Counted from the first letter of the stretch, positions 8,000 to 15,648 are shown. The stretch: 40,092 bases of DNA from Blastococcus mobilis (GCF_900188025.1 NZ_FZNO01000035.1:1-40092); one strand, 5' to 3'. Notes: generated by a model not told the origin, from the sequence alone. Program-made: numbers and translations.

Positions 8000-8599
8000 T
8001 CAGGTGTCGAAGCCCGCGCGGTCGACCTTGCGGTGGAAGCGGTCGCCGAGCTTGCCGCCGACGACGGCTCCGAGCAGCGTGACCAGAAGGACGGCCACGA
8101 GCGCGATGATGCCGCCCGTGGTGGCGGTGCCCTCGTCGATCGGGATGCGCGGCAGGTTCAGCTGCTGGAGGACGTTGTACTGCGAGCCGAACACCAATCC
8201 GGCGAGGGCCAGCACCAGGACCACGAGCAGGCCGATCACCCAGACGGCGATGCCCTGGCGGACGCCGTCGAAGCGGGCCATCCGGCCGGCGACGTAGCCC
8301 CCTGCCAGGTAGGCGAGGAACAGGATCGCCAGCAGCACGATGCCGCCGACGACGCCGATCGTCTCGGCCTCCTGGGCGGCCTCGTCGGTGGACGGAACCC
8401 CCTGGGTGAGGCCGACGGCGACACCCGCGGCGCTGAGCAGGGCGACCAGCAGCACCGCCAGGCCGTTGGCGGAGAGCCAGCCGAAGAAGGCGGCGCCCCA
8501 CTTGATGCCGCCGTAACGGGACCGCTGGGCGTCGACCGCGTCGCGGGCCGCACCCTTCGTCGAGTGGGCTCCCTCGGTGGAGCCGGCGGGCTGGGACAT
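8000..8599 (-). CDS. Four-helix membrane protein of unknown function
   Basis: 199-residue integral membrane protein with a hydrophilic N-terminus rich in Ser, Ala and charged residues, followed by four hydrophobic segments near residues 37-60, 83-105, 117-138 and 160-182. Gly-rich helix motifs (YLAGGYVAGRMARF) suggest a TIGR04086/YrzE-like small membrane family, but I cannot name it with confidence. The ATG at 8599 overlaps the TGA of the PRC-barrel gene by one base (TGATG), pointing to translational coupling; a GTG one codon earlier (8602) is an alternative. Partnership with the PRC/DUF2382 protein suggests an envelope- or stress-related role. Confidence 0.8.
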   Translation of the reverse strand: MSQPAGSTEGAHSTKGAARDAVDAQRSRYGGIKWGAAFFGWLSANGLAVLLVALLSAAGVAVGLTQGVPSTDEAAQEAETIGVVGGIVLLAILFLAYLAGGYVAGRMARFDGVRQGIAVWVIGLLVVLVLALAGLVFGSQYNVLQQLNLPRIPIDEGTATTGGIIALVAVLLVTLLGAVVGGKLGDRFHRKVDRAGFDT

Positions 8600-9384
8600 C
8601 ACGAGCGCCGGACGGCGTCGTCGGTGTCGAGCTCGATCTGCTCCTTGCGGACGGCCTCGGTGACCGTCTGCTGCTCGGTGACCGTCTCGGTGTCCAGGCG
8701 TACGCGCTCGACCGGCACGGCCTCCTTGGCCACGACCGGCCGCTCGGCGTGCAGGACGACCTCGTGCTCCTCCTCGGAGATCGCCGGGCCGTCCAGCGCG
8801 TCGCCGATGTTGGCGTCGGTGATCGGCTCGCGCTCCAGGCGGAGCTCCTCGTGGGCCACCGGCACGGTCTGGGTGACGTTCTCCGTGACGACGTACTTGC
8901 GCAGTCGGGCCCGGCCGCTCTCCACGCGCCGCGTGCCCACCTGCAGGTGCTCCTCGGAGCGGGTCATGGCGTTGTCGGTCGTGGGGCCGGACGTGTCATG
9001 GCCGACCGTGCCGTGGCCGACCGTGCCGTGCCCGACGGTGTCGCGGGTCGTGTCCGCGACCGGGGCGCTGGAGTCGGTCCCGATGCCGTAGTAGCGGTAG
9101 AGCTCGGTCTCCTCGGCGGGGGAGAGGTGTCCCTCGGAGTCGATGTGCGGGGCGTTCTTCACCGTCTCCTTGTCGTAGGGGACGCGCAGGTCGTCGCCGG
9201 TGATGTCGGCCTGCGCCAGCGGTACGAAGGCCTCCTTCGTGCCGAACATGCCGGTGCGGACGGTGGCCCACTCGGGACGGCCGGTCTCGTCGTCGAGGTA
9301 GACCTCGCTGACGGTGCCGAGCTTCCCGTCGGGGCCGACGGCCGTGCTGCCGATGACGACGTCGAGCTGCTGTTCGGTGATCAT
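8599..9384 (-). CDS. PRC-barrel and DUF2382 domain protein
   Basis: 261-residue soluble protein. Residues 1-80 are a PRC-barrel (MITEQQLDVVIGSTAVGPDGK...GTVSEVYLDDETGRPEWATV), a small beta fold found in RNA-processing, photosynthetic and stress proteins. A linker at about 105-135 contains a VGHGTVGHGTVGHD repeat. The C-terminal DUF2382 domain (about 140-255) has the typical alternating charged strands (EELRLEREPI, EEEHEVVLHAERPVV, KEAVPVERVRL, E..TVTEAVRKEQIEL). The ATG follows GAGGAG with short spacing. It is the first gene of a coupled pair with the membrane protein. A candidate stress-sigma promoter and an inverted repeat lie upstream. DUF2382 proteins are often stress-related in radiation- and desiccation-tolerant bacteria; function is unproven. 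Confidence 0.9.
   Translation of the reverse strand: MITEQQLDVVIGSTAVGPDGKLGTVSEVYLDDETGRPEWATVRTGMFGTKEAFVPLAQADITGDDLRVPYDKETVKNAPHIDSEGHLSPAEETELYRYYGIGTDSSAPVADTTRDTVGHGTVGHGTVGHDTSGPTTDNAMTRSEEHLQVGTRRVESGRARLRKYVVTENVTQTVPVAHEELRLEREPITDANIGDALDGPAISEEEHEVVLHAERPVVAKEAVPVERVRLDTETVTEQQTVTEAVRKEQIELDTDDAVRRS
8999..9043 (-). repeat. Three 15-nt tandem repeats in the PRC/DUF2382 linker
   Basis: Units at 8999-9013 and 9014-9028 are identical (tggccgaccgtgccg on the plus strand) and 9029-9043 is a diverged third copy. They encode the (VGHGT)n linker between the two domains. Confidence 0.8.
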
Positions 9385-9464
9385 GGCGCTCCTCGCGGGT
9401 CAGGGCTCGGGATAGTGGTGCCGCCGCGGGGGTCGGTGGTCCCGGCGGTCGGTCGTCCTGGGCC

Positions 9465-9489
9465 ATGCCCGGCGATTTACCTTGTAAAC
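9465..9489 (-). promoter_or_regulatory. Candidate stress-sigma promoter overlapping an inverted repeat, upstream of PRC-barrel gene
   Basis: On the minus strand GTTT (plus 9486-9489) and GGGCAT (plus 9465-9470) are separated by 15 nt, resembling SigB/SigF-type promoters. The same stretch holds a perfect inverted repeat TTTAC-CTT-GTAAA at 9476-9488, a possible operator for the TetR protein encoded just upstream. This AT-rich patch stands out in the surrounding GC-rich DNA. The start codon is 80 nt downstream. Confidence 0.45.
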
Positions 9490-9511
9490 AACCTTTCGGC
9501 GTGTCCGTCCG

Positions 9512-10306
9512 TCAGCGTCGCCGGTCCCCGCGGCGCGGCGTCCGGCCCTCGGCCAGGACGATCTCCAGACGCTCCAGGAGGTTCTCCAGCGCTTCCTCGA
9601 ACTCCGCCGCCGACTCGTCCAGGGAGAGCAGCGACTCCAGGCGGACGACGGTGGGGTACTCGCTCAGGTCGGTGGCCGCAGCGGTCGCGGGCACTCCCTC
9701 CGGCTGGTCCTCCGGGCTGATCTTCACGCCCTTCTGCGAGACCTCCAGGAGGAGGTGCCCGAGCAGGAAGCTGGAGTAGGCCCGGTAGGCGGCGACCGCG
9801 GCCTCCTCGGTGAACCCGCTGTCGATCAGTGCGGTCAGGAAGGACTCGACCCACCGCAGGCTGCGCAGCGGCGGTCGCACCCAGGGGGCCGCCGGTGGGC
9901 GGCTGGCCACCAGGGGGAACACCTCCGGATGGGCCAGTGCGATCCGCCGGACCCCGTGCGCCAGCCGCTGCAGGTAGTCCTGCCAGCCGTGCGACGCGGA
10001 CAGATGGACGTCGGGGTCGCCGTACAGCTCGTCGATGACGGACTCGACCACGCCGTCGAGCAGGTTCTCCCGGCCGGGCACGTAGCGGTAGAGCGCCATG
10101 GCCTCGACCCCGAGGTAGGCACCGAGCCGTCGCATGGTCAGGGCGTTGAGGCCCTCCTGGTCGATGAACGCGATCGCCGCGCCGAGCACCCGGCGTCGGT
10201 CGAGCGCTCCGCGGCCGCCGCCCGGCGGAGCGGCCGGGATGGCGGCGGCCGCCCCGCCGCGGCCCTCAGGGCTGTCGGGGTCGGCGCCCTCGTGCGGAGT
10301 CGTCAT
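9512..10306 (-). CDS. TetR/AcrR family regulator with TetR_C-type ligand domain
   Basis: Transcriptional repressor of 264 residues. The helix-turn-helix is near residues 35-85 (RRRVLGAAIAFIDQEGLNALTMRRLGAYLGVEAMALYRYVPGRENLL). The C-terminal ligand domain has the TetR_C pattern, with HPEVFPLVASRPP and SFLLGHLLLEVSQKG. A Gly/Ala/Pro-rich N-terminal lead of 30 residues is retained because AAGGAG is suitably placed before the ATG at 10306. The stop is 22 nt from a palindromic element that precedes the PRC-barrel gene, on the same strand, so that pair of genes is the most likely target. Ligand unknown. Confidence 0.9.
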   Translation of the reverse strand: MTTPHEGADPDSPEGRGGAAAAIPAAPPGGGRGALDRRRVLGAAIAFIDQEGLNALTMRRLGAYLGVEAMALYRYVPGRENLLDGVVESVIDELYGDPDVHLSASHGWQDYLQRLAHGVRRIALAHPEVFPLVASRPPAAPWVRPPLRSLRWVESFLTALIDSGFTEEAAVAAYRAYSSFLLGHLLLEVSQKGVKISPEDQPEGVPATAAATDLSEYPTVVRLESLLSLDESAAEFEEALENLLERLEIVLAEGRTPRRGDRRR

Positions 10307-10436
10307 GGCCTCGCTCCTTCGCGTGCGTCCGGCCCCTGCGGAGTGACATCTTCCGCCGGAGGCGTCGCACAGGACCGGGTGCCCCCTGCCGGGCCATCGG
10401 ACCCCGGGGTCGACGCCGGTGCCCACGCTCCGCGCG

Positions 10437-10871
10437 TCAGGGTGCGGGGACGACGACCGACGCCACCGAGGGGCCGCCGCACTCCTCGCTGCCACCCACG
10501 CGCCGCCAGTCCAGGTCGGCGTCGAGCGCGGCGAGCTCGGTCCCGTCCGGCCCCAGGACCGTGAGGACGGCGGAGTCCGGCGTCGTCATGTCGAGCTGGA
10601 CGACGGTGGACCTCCCGGTCAGGGGCACCGTCACCCGGTTCGCTTCGCCCGTGGACCCCGGCATCGGGCCGCAGCGCGACGAGCACCCCACGGTCAGGGT
10701 TCCGCCCGCCACGTCCGGCCAGCCGTCCGCCAGACCGACGGTCAGCGTGTTCGACCACCCGATCGCCGGGCAGACCGTCGTCCCGCTCGCCGTGCACGCA
10801 GCGAACGCCAGCGCGGCGGCGACCGCGCACACGCCCGTCGCGATCCACGGGGCGGCCGGTTCGTCGTCCAT
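10437..10871 (-). CDS. Small secreted or membrane-anchored hypothetical protein
   Basis: 144 residues with an N-terminal hydrophobic segment at about 9-25 (WIATGVCAVAAALAFAAC) that could be an uncleaved anchor or a signal peptide. The cysteine at 25 is not preceded by a good lipobox (FAAC), so a lipoprotein is uncertain. The mature part is beta-rich with four further cysteines, able to form disulphides outside the cell. ATG at 10871 is chosen because the longer GTG form (10919) would put charged residues before the signal and has no better ribosome binding site. No family recognised. It lies between a TetR gene and an unrecognised gene, all on the minus strand. Confidence 0.65.
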   Translation of the reverse strand: MDDEPAAPWIATGVCAVAAALAFAACTASGTTVCPAIGWSNTLTVGLADGWPDVAGGTLTVGCSSRCGPMPGSTGEANRVTVPLTGRSTVVQLDMTTPDSAVLTVLGPDGTELAALDADLDWRRVGGSEECGGPSVASVVVPAP

Positions 10872-10949
10872 GCCCCCTGCACGCCGTGACGGTCGTCGTG
10901 GGCCCACAACGGTGGTCACACATCGGCAGCGGCCGTCAGGGGCGGTTCC

Positions 10950-11738
10950 TCAGGAACGGGGAAGGCCCAGATCCGCCAGGGCGACCGCGACCGCGTCCTC
11001 GTGCAGCAGGTCGAGCACGAGCAGCCGGTGCACCAGCACACCGCGCCGGGTCAGCCGCAGGTCGGCCGCCCGCAGCCGGGGCAGGGTCGACACCGGACGC
11101 GGGGGGACCGGTGGCGGGTCGAGCAGACCGGCGGACTGCAGGTCGGCGACGTCCTCCCGGGCGCCCCAGGCCGACCAGGCCCGCGGCTCGGACTCCAGCG
11201 GAGCCATCGGCAGGGGCACCCGGTCGCGGCGGCCGACGCCGGCCAGGAGGGCCAGCTGCCGCCAGCTCAGCGTCTCGGCCAGCCGCAGCGCCCGCCGGGC
11301 GAGTCCGAGGTCGACGTCGGGGGAGACGGCCACCCCGGCCAGCAGGTAACCCAGGTGCCGGACCCGTCGCTCCTCGGTCGACCGCCGGGCCGCGGCGAGG
11401 ACGGCCTCGGCCAGCTCCTCGGCCGCCGGACGACTCCCCGGCCGCGGGTCGAACCAGCCGTCGGTGCGCGCGGACCGGCCGTTGCGGTGCAGGGTGGCCG
11501 CGTACTCGACGGCGAATGCCAGGGCAGCTCCGGCGCGCACCCGCTCCCGCGGGAGCGGCACTGCGCCGGCCTCGTCGGCGCTCGTCCGCAGGCACCCGGC
11601 GAACCGGTCGTCGACCTGGACCATCGCCGCCCGGGGCTCGAAGACCACGGTCGCGGCGGCCCGGCACATCGACCCGGCTACGGGACTGCCGGCCTCGATG
11701 AGGTCCCGGCCCGTCGTCGTCTCCTCGGAAGCGGTCAC
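10950..11738 (-). CDS. Hypothetical protein with RHLGYLLAG...SWRQLALLAG motif
   Basis: 262-residue soluble, mainly helical protein. Residues about 125-165 read R-x-V-R-H-L-G-Y-L-L-A-G-V-A then LAETLSWRQLALLAG. I recall this pattern from scattered bacterial proteins of unknown function that carry a 'yLanllA...aE.LsyRQL.lLa' segment, but I cannot assign a family. The C-terminal 70 residues (DLQSAGLLD, LRAADLRLTRRGVLVHRLLVL) look like a winged-helix-type fold. The GTG at 11738 is chosen as the first codon of the conserved-looking frame; the ribosome binding site is poor and the frame is open much further upstream as an antisense of hemD. It is downstream of hemD on the same strand. Confidence 0.6.
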   Translation of the reverse strand: MTASEETTTGRDLIEAGSPVAGSMCRAAATVVFEPRAAMVQVDDRFAGCLRTSADEAGAVPLPRERVRAGAALAFAVEYAATLHRNGRSARTDGWFDPRPGSRPAAEELAEAVLAAARRSTEERRVRHLGYLLAGVAVSPDVDLGLARRALRLAETLSWRQLALLAGVGRRDRVPLPMAPLESEPRAWSAWGAREDVADLQSAGLLDPPPVPPRPVSTLPRLRAADLRLTRRGVLVHRLLVLDLLHEDAVAVALADLGLPRS

Positions 11739-11824
11739 CCGGTGATCTTCGTCGGTATGGGTACCGGGCTGCACACCGGGAACCGGATCCTCCCCACAGG
11801 GGGGGCAGCCGCGGTGCCGGAAGG

Positions 11825-13009
11825 TCACAGCTCGAGGCGGTAGCCGCGCTGCACCTCGTCCTCGACGACGGGCGTGCCGAGCGCCGCCCGCAGTCGGGTC
11901 ACGGCCATCTCCACCGCGTGCCCGTCCCCGCCGCTGGGCAGCGCGGCGACCAGGTCCGCCCGGGGGACGACGTGGCCGGGACGGCGGGCCAGCTCGCGCA
12001 GGACCGCCATCGGCCCGGGGGCGAGCTCGACGAGCCGCCCGTCCAGGACGGCGGCGTACCCGCGCACCTGCAGCGTGTGCGGCCCGATCTGCAGTAGCGG
12101 GTCGCGCTCGGGCAGGCGGGCCTCGACCTCGCGGGCCAGCGGCCCGAGACGGGCCCGCTCGGGCTGGCGGGACGGGATGCCGGCGGCGTCCAGCGGGCCG
12201 GCGGTGACCGGCCCGACAGCGACGGCGAGAACCCGCCCGTTCATGGCGGTCACCACGTCCTCCAGCAGGCCGAGCTCGTCGGCCACGGTGAGCAGGCCGG
12301 CCGCGGCCGGAGCGCTGGTGAAGGTGACCGCGTCGACGCCTCCGGCGGCGATCGTGCTCACCAACCGGCGTACGGGGGCGACGTCCTCCGGCAGCACCCA
12401 GCGGTAGACGGGCACCGTCACCACCTCGGCACCGGAGGCCCGCAGACCCGCGACCAGATCGGCGAGCGGGTCGCCGTGCAGCTGGACGGCGATCCGGCGT
12501 CCCTCCAGCGGCCCCTCGGCGCCGGACAGCAGGTGGGAGAGGACCTCCGCGGACGACTCCGACTCCGGCGACCACGCGTCCACCAGGCCGCCGCCGCGGA
12601 TGGCGCCGCGAGCCTTCGGGCCCCGTGCCAGCACGCGCGCGGAGCGGAGGTGCTCGACCAGGGGCAGGTCCCACGTGGCGGCCGCCTCCAGCCACCCCCG
12701 GAAGCCGACGCCCGTGGTGGCGACGACGAGGTCGACGGGCTGGGCGAGGACCTCCCGCGTGGCCGCCACCAGCTCGGCGTCGTCGGCCAGCGGCACGATC
12801 CGGATGGCCGGCGCGTAGACCACCCGGGCACCCCGGCGGTCGAGCAGCGCGCCCAGTTCCTCCTTGCGCCTCGCGGCGGTGACCGCGACCGTGTACCCGG
12901 CCAGCGGCAGAGCGTCGGTCGCCGCCTCGGGGGCGTGCACGTGGTCGGTCACCCCTCCATCGTGCGGGGTCCTCCCTGCCGGCACGTGTCGGGGCTCCGC
13001 GCTGTCCAT
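11825..13009 (-). CDS. Uroporphyrinogen-III synthase fused to a winged-helix DNA-binding domain
   Basis: N-terminal residues about 35-285 form a HemD domain: LAGYTVAVTAARRKEELGALLDRRGARVVYAPAIRI, VATTGVGFRGW, and VDAVTFTSAPAAAGL typical of the second lobe. HemD cyclises hydroxymethylbilane to uroporphyrinogen III. Residues about 300-394 form an OmpR/PhoB-type winged helix (LAPGPMAVLRELARRPGHVVPRADLVAAL, AVEMAVTRLRAAL, QRGYRLEL). Such HemD-wHTH fusions are known in actinobacteria (Rv0260c-like) and may be regulators rather than the haem pathway enzyme. The ATG at 13009 overlaps the kinase TGA by one base (TGATG); a GTG at 12953 is an alternative. No other haem genes are near, which favours a regulatory or accessory role. 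Confidence 0.85.
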   Translation of the reverse strand: MDSAEPRHVPAGRTPHDGGVTDHVHAPEAATDALPLAGYTVAVTAARRKEELGALLDRRGARVVYAPAIRIVPLADDAELVAATREVLAQPVDLVVATTGVGFRGWLEAAATWDLPLVEHLRSARVLARGPKARGAIRGGGLVDAWSPESESSAEVLSHLLSGAEGPLEGRRIAVQLHGDPLADLVAGLRASGAEVVTVPVYRWVLPEDVAPVRRLVSTIAAGGVDAVTFTSAPAAAGLLTVADELGLLEDVVTAMNGRVLAVAVGPVTAGPLDAAGIPSRQPERARLGPLAREVEARLPERDPLLQIGPHTLQVRGYAAVLDGRLVELAPGPMAVLRELARRPGHVVPRADLVAALPSGGDGHAVEMAVTRLRAALGTPVVEDEVQRGYRLEL

Positions 13010-13611
13010 CACGTGCCCGCGGTGGTTCCTGGGGCGGTCCCCTGGAGGGACACGAAGGCTCCGGCGGGGGAGGCCGCGGCGCTGTCGAGCCGGAGATCGG
13101 CGCGCATCCGGGTGTCCTCGCGGGCGAACTCCGCTGCCTCGGTGGTCTGCCACCGGCGCCACTGGGGTGCCAGCTCGGCGCCGTCGCGGGCCAGTCCGCG
13201 GGCGACGCGCAGCTCCGCGGGCGCCTCGACCCAGATCCGCAGGCTCGTCCACCGGTCGAGGCGACGGGGGCTGCTGCCGCATCCCTCGACCAGGAGCACC
13301 GGCCGGACCGGTACGGGCGTGGGCTGCGGAGCGAACCGCTCCGCCGCCCAGTCGTAGCGGTGGTGGGCCCCGGCGCGGCCCTCGGCCAGCGGCCGCAGGA
13401 CGCCGGCCTCGAGTCGGCCCACCGCCCCGGTCATCGACCAGCCGGCGTACAGGTCCTCGAGGTGCACCACGGTCGCGACGTCGCCGAGCGCGCCGGCCAG
13501 CCGGCCCGCGAGGGTGGTCTTGCCCGAGCCGGCCGGTCCGTCGATGCAGACGAGCCGGACGGCGCCCAGTCGGGCCGGCGACGCCTCCACACGGGCGACC
13601 AGCTCGGCCAC
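13009..13611 (-). CDS. P-loop uridine-kinase-like NTPase
   Basis: Small nucleoside/nucleotide-kinase-fold protein of about 200 residues. Walker A is GPAGSGKT at 25-32, followed by VVHLEDLYAGW, the Asp-rich substrate/metal loop of uridine kinase-like proteins, and later LLVEGCGSSPR and LRIWVEAPAELRVARGLARDG, the lid region. It ends with the TGA that overlaps the hemD-wHTH ATG. Start is uncertain: GTG at 13611 is used, but a CTG at 13626 overlaps the stop of the upstream hydrolase as CTGA and would add STITV. Substrate unknown; often annotated as uridine kinase. Confidence 0.8.
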   Translation of the reverse strand: MAELVARVEASPARLGAVRLVCIDGPAGSGKTTLAGRLAGALGDVATVVHLEDLYAGWSMTGAVGRLEAGVLRPLAEGRAGAHHRYDWAAERFAPQPTPVPVRPVLLVEGCGSSPRRLDRWTSLRIWVEAPAELRVARGLARDGAELAPQWRRWQTTEAAEFAREDTRMRADLRLDSAAASPAGAFVSLQGTAPGTTAGT

Positions 13612-13622
13612 GGTGATGGTGC

Positions 13623-14669
13623 TCAGCGGACGGCCAGGGTCCACGTCGGCACCGGGCCGCCGCTGCTGACCACCAGCCCTCGGCTGGCCAGCAGCCGCAG
13701 GTGGGCGTCGGTCTCGGTCACCGCGAAGATCCGCATCCGCCGCTCGTACTCCTCCCAGGGCCGCGACCAGGTGAGATGTGCGGCGAGCTCCCAGGGAGTA
13801 GTGCCCGGATGGGCGCGGACGGCGGTGAGCAGCTCGGTCAGCCGCAGCTCGTGGTGAGCGGTCAGCGCGTCGACCCGGGCGTCGAGCCCGCGGAAGCGCC
13901 ATTCGTGGGCGGGCAGCACCTCGGCGGGGTCCAGGTCCCGGACGGCGGCCAGCGACTCGAGGAAGTCGCGCAGTGGATCGGCCGCGCCCGAGCCCCCGGT
14001 GGAGATGTTGGGACTGATCCGGGGGAGGACGTGGTCGCCGGAGAAGAACAGCCGGGTCTCCTCCTCGGCGAAGCACAGGTGCCCGGGCGTGTGCCCCGGC
14101 GTGTGGACCGCGCGCATCCGCCAGCCGGGGAAGTCGGCGTGCTCGCCGTCCTCCAGCAGTCGGTCCGGCACGGCCATCCGGGTGAACCGCTCCATGTTCT
14201 CGGCCGGCCCCACGTCGGACACCGCCTCGTCGCGCCGGGCACCCAGGCCGACGAGGAAGTCCACCTCGGCGGCCACCGCATCGGCGCCGCCCCGGCGGTT
14301 CCACCCCCGCACCAGGGTGGCGTCGGCCGGGTGCATCGCGATCCACGCCCCGCTGGCCTCCCGGACGCGGGCGGCCAGGCCCAGGTGGTCGAAGTGCAGG
14401 TGGGTGACCAGTACGCCGCGGACGTCGTCCATGCCGGCGCCGATCGAGGCAAGGCCGCCGGTGAGCGCGGTCCACGCCTCCTCGCTCTCCCAGCCGGTGT
14501 CGAGCAGGCCCAGGCCGCCGCCGTCCAGGGCGAACGCGTGGACGGTGACGTAGCGGAGCGGCCCGCCCATCGGCACGGGGATCGACCAGAGCCCGTCCCG
14601 GAGCTGCTCCACCGGCGGGAGCGAGCGGGCCTGCCAGGCGGCGTGCTGGGCGGTGCCGGTGGTCTCCAC
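13623..14669 (-). CDS. Metallo-beta-lactamase-fold hydrolase with C-terminal winged helix
   Basis: 348-residue zinc hydrolase. The metal-binding motif THLHFDHLG is at residues 89-97, HTPGHTPGHLCF supplies the next histidine, FFSGDHVLPRISPN the bridging aspartate, and LPAHEWRF the final histidine. The C-terminal part (about 275-348: LTELLTAVRAHPGTTPWELAAHL, THLRLLASRGLV-like) is a winged-helix region as in LACTB2-like proteins. It starts at GTG 14669; an ATG at 14741 would overlap the divergent PH-domain gene and is rejected. It is first in a run of three tightly spaced genes (hydrolase, kinase, HemD-wHTH). Substrate not predictable. Confidence 0.88.
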   Translation of the reverse strand: METTGTAQHAAWQARSLPPVEQLRDGLWSIPVPMGGPLRYVTVHAFALDGGGLGLLDTGWESEEAWTALTGGLASIGAGMDDVRGVLVTHLHFDHLGLAARVREASGAWIAMHPADATLVRGWNRRGGADAVAAEVDFLVGLGARRDEAVSDVGPAENMERFTRMAVPDRLLEDGEHADFPGWRMRAVHTPGHTPGHLCFAEEETRLFFSGDHVLPRISPNISTGGSGAADPLRDFLESLAAVRDLDPAEVLPAHEWRFRGLDARVDALTAHHELRLTELLTAVRAHPGTTPWELAAHLTWSRPWEEYERRMRIFAVTETDAHLRLLASRGLVVSSGGPVPTWTLAVR

Positions 14670-14734
14670 GCCTGGGCACTCTGCCAGTCGCCCGCGCCGT
14701 CCCTCGCCCACCCGGGTCCTGCGACCATGGAGGC

Positions 14735-15220
14735 GTGACACGAACTCCTGACGCCCGGGTGTCGGCGGTTCCCCGCCGGCTGCGCCTGCTGCTCGCCCTC
14801 CTCGGTGCGGTCGTGGTGGCCGTGATGGTGTTCGTCGCGGCGGGGCTGAAGGAGACGACCAACACCGTCGTCACCTATCGCACCTCCGACCAGGTGGCGA
14901 TGGTCGGGCTCGGGCTCGTGCTGGCCGCCGGCATCCTCTTCCTCGGCCGGTCCCGGGTGGACGCCGACGCCGACGGCGTGCGTGTCCGCAACGTCGTCGT
15001 CCGCCACGAGCTGCCCTGGCAGGCGGTGCGGGCGGTGCGTTTCGAGCGGAAGTCCCCCTGGGCGTCGCTCCTGCTCGAGAACGACGACGAGATCTCGCTC
15101 CTGGCCGTGCAGGCGGTGGACAAGGAGCACGCCGTGCGGGCGGTCGAGAGTCTCCGGGCGCTGCACGCGGCGGCCCGCGCGAAGGATCCGGTACCGCCCC
15201 CTTTGCTCTACGACGACTGA
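14735..15220 (+). CDS. PH-domain-containing membrane protein
   Basis: 161 residues with two N-terminal transmembrane helices (about 17-38 and 52-71) followed by a bacterial PH-like domain (about 72-140): RVDADADGVRVRNVVVRHELPWQAVRAVRFERKSPWASLLLENDDEISLLAVQ. The pattern GVRVRN...WxxVxxVRF is typical of the actinobacterial bPH family often found near riboflavin, folate or translation genes. Start is GTG 14735; GGAGG lies only 1 nt before it, too close for a normal ribosome binding site, so initiation may be atypical. A stem-loop follows the stop. The function of this family is not known. Confidence 0.88.
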   Translation: MTRTPDARVSAVPRRLRLLLALLGAVVVAVMVFVAAGLKETTNTVVTYRTSDQVAMVGLGLVLAAGILFLGRSRVDADADGVRVRNVVVRHELPWQAVRAVRFERKSPWASLLLENDDEISLLAVQAVDKEHAVRAVESLRALHAAARAKDPVPPPLLYDD

Positions 15221-15236
15221 GCGGCCCGTCCGGAGG

Positions 15237-15258
15237 CTCACCGCGAGCGAGCGGTGAG
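15237..15258 (+). terminator. Stem-loop after PH-domain gene
   Basis: CTCACCGC (15237-15244) and GCGGTGAG (15251-15258) form a perfect 8-bp stem with a 6-nt loop, 16 nt after the stop. It probably separates this gene from the infC leader. No U tract. Confidence 0.5.
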
Positions 15259-15648
15259 GGGGACGGGGTCCTCACCCGCTCGCAGGCTCGCGGCGGGACC
15301 CCGCAGGGGGCCGCGGCAGAGCTGGACGGGGTGGGAATGCCATCGTCCTCCCCGGCGCTGTAGAGTGGGCGAGCCTCCCCCCGCTACATCGAGGCGCGCG
15401 AACCATCCAGCGGCCCTGCCAGGGCCGCTGATCCAAGAGGAGCCCGCTCCCACCTGACGCCGTCCAGGCACTCAGGTCCCCGGATCGCGAGAGCCGGCCT
15501 CCGGTCGGTTGTCGCGCCGCGCACGCACCCTTCGGGTCGTGCGCCACCGGCGAGACGGGCCCCGTGAGCTGATGCTCCCGGGGCCCTCGTTCTCTCCGGC
15601 GCCCGGGTGGGCCAGCGACTCCTCACAGGCAAGAGCAGAGGAGAGGCC
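15259..15648 (+). promoter_or_regulatory. infC leader region with candidate promoter and three hairpins
   Basis: This long gap holds no gene. A -10-like TAGAGT is at 15361-15366 without a good -35. Downstream are three strong hairpins: CAGCGGCCCT/AGGGCCGCTG (15408-15430, 3-nt loop); a stem at 15519-15544 closing on a 3-nt TTC loop with one bulged C; and GGGCCCCG/CGGGGCCC (15557-15564 with 15579-15586) followed by TCGTTCTC, which looks like an attenuator. GAGGAGAGG at 15638-15646 supplies the ribosome binding site for infC. Autogenous control of infC operons is well known; this architecture is compatible with it. Confidence 0.6.

Noticed and set aside
10797-10830. Lipoprotein signal in the small secreted protein
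   Set aside because: Residues before Cys25 are FAA rather than a normal L-x-(A/G) lipobox.
10950-12695. Continuous minus-strand frame joining the unrecognised protein with upstream sequence
   Set aside because: The upstream part is an alternative frame of the hemD-winged-helix gene with no family features; only the part from 11738 looks real.
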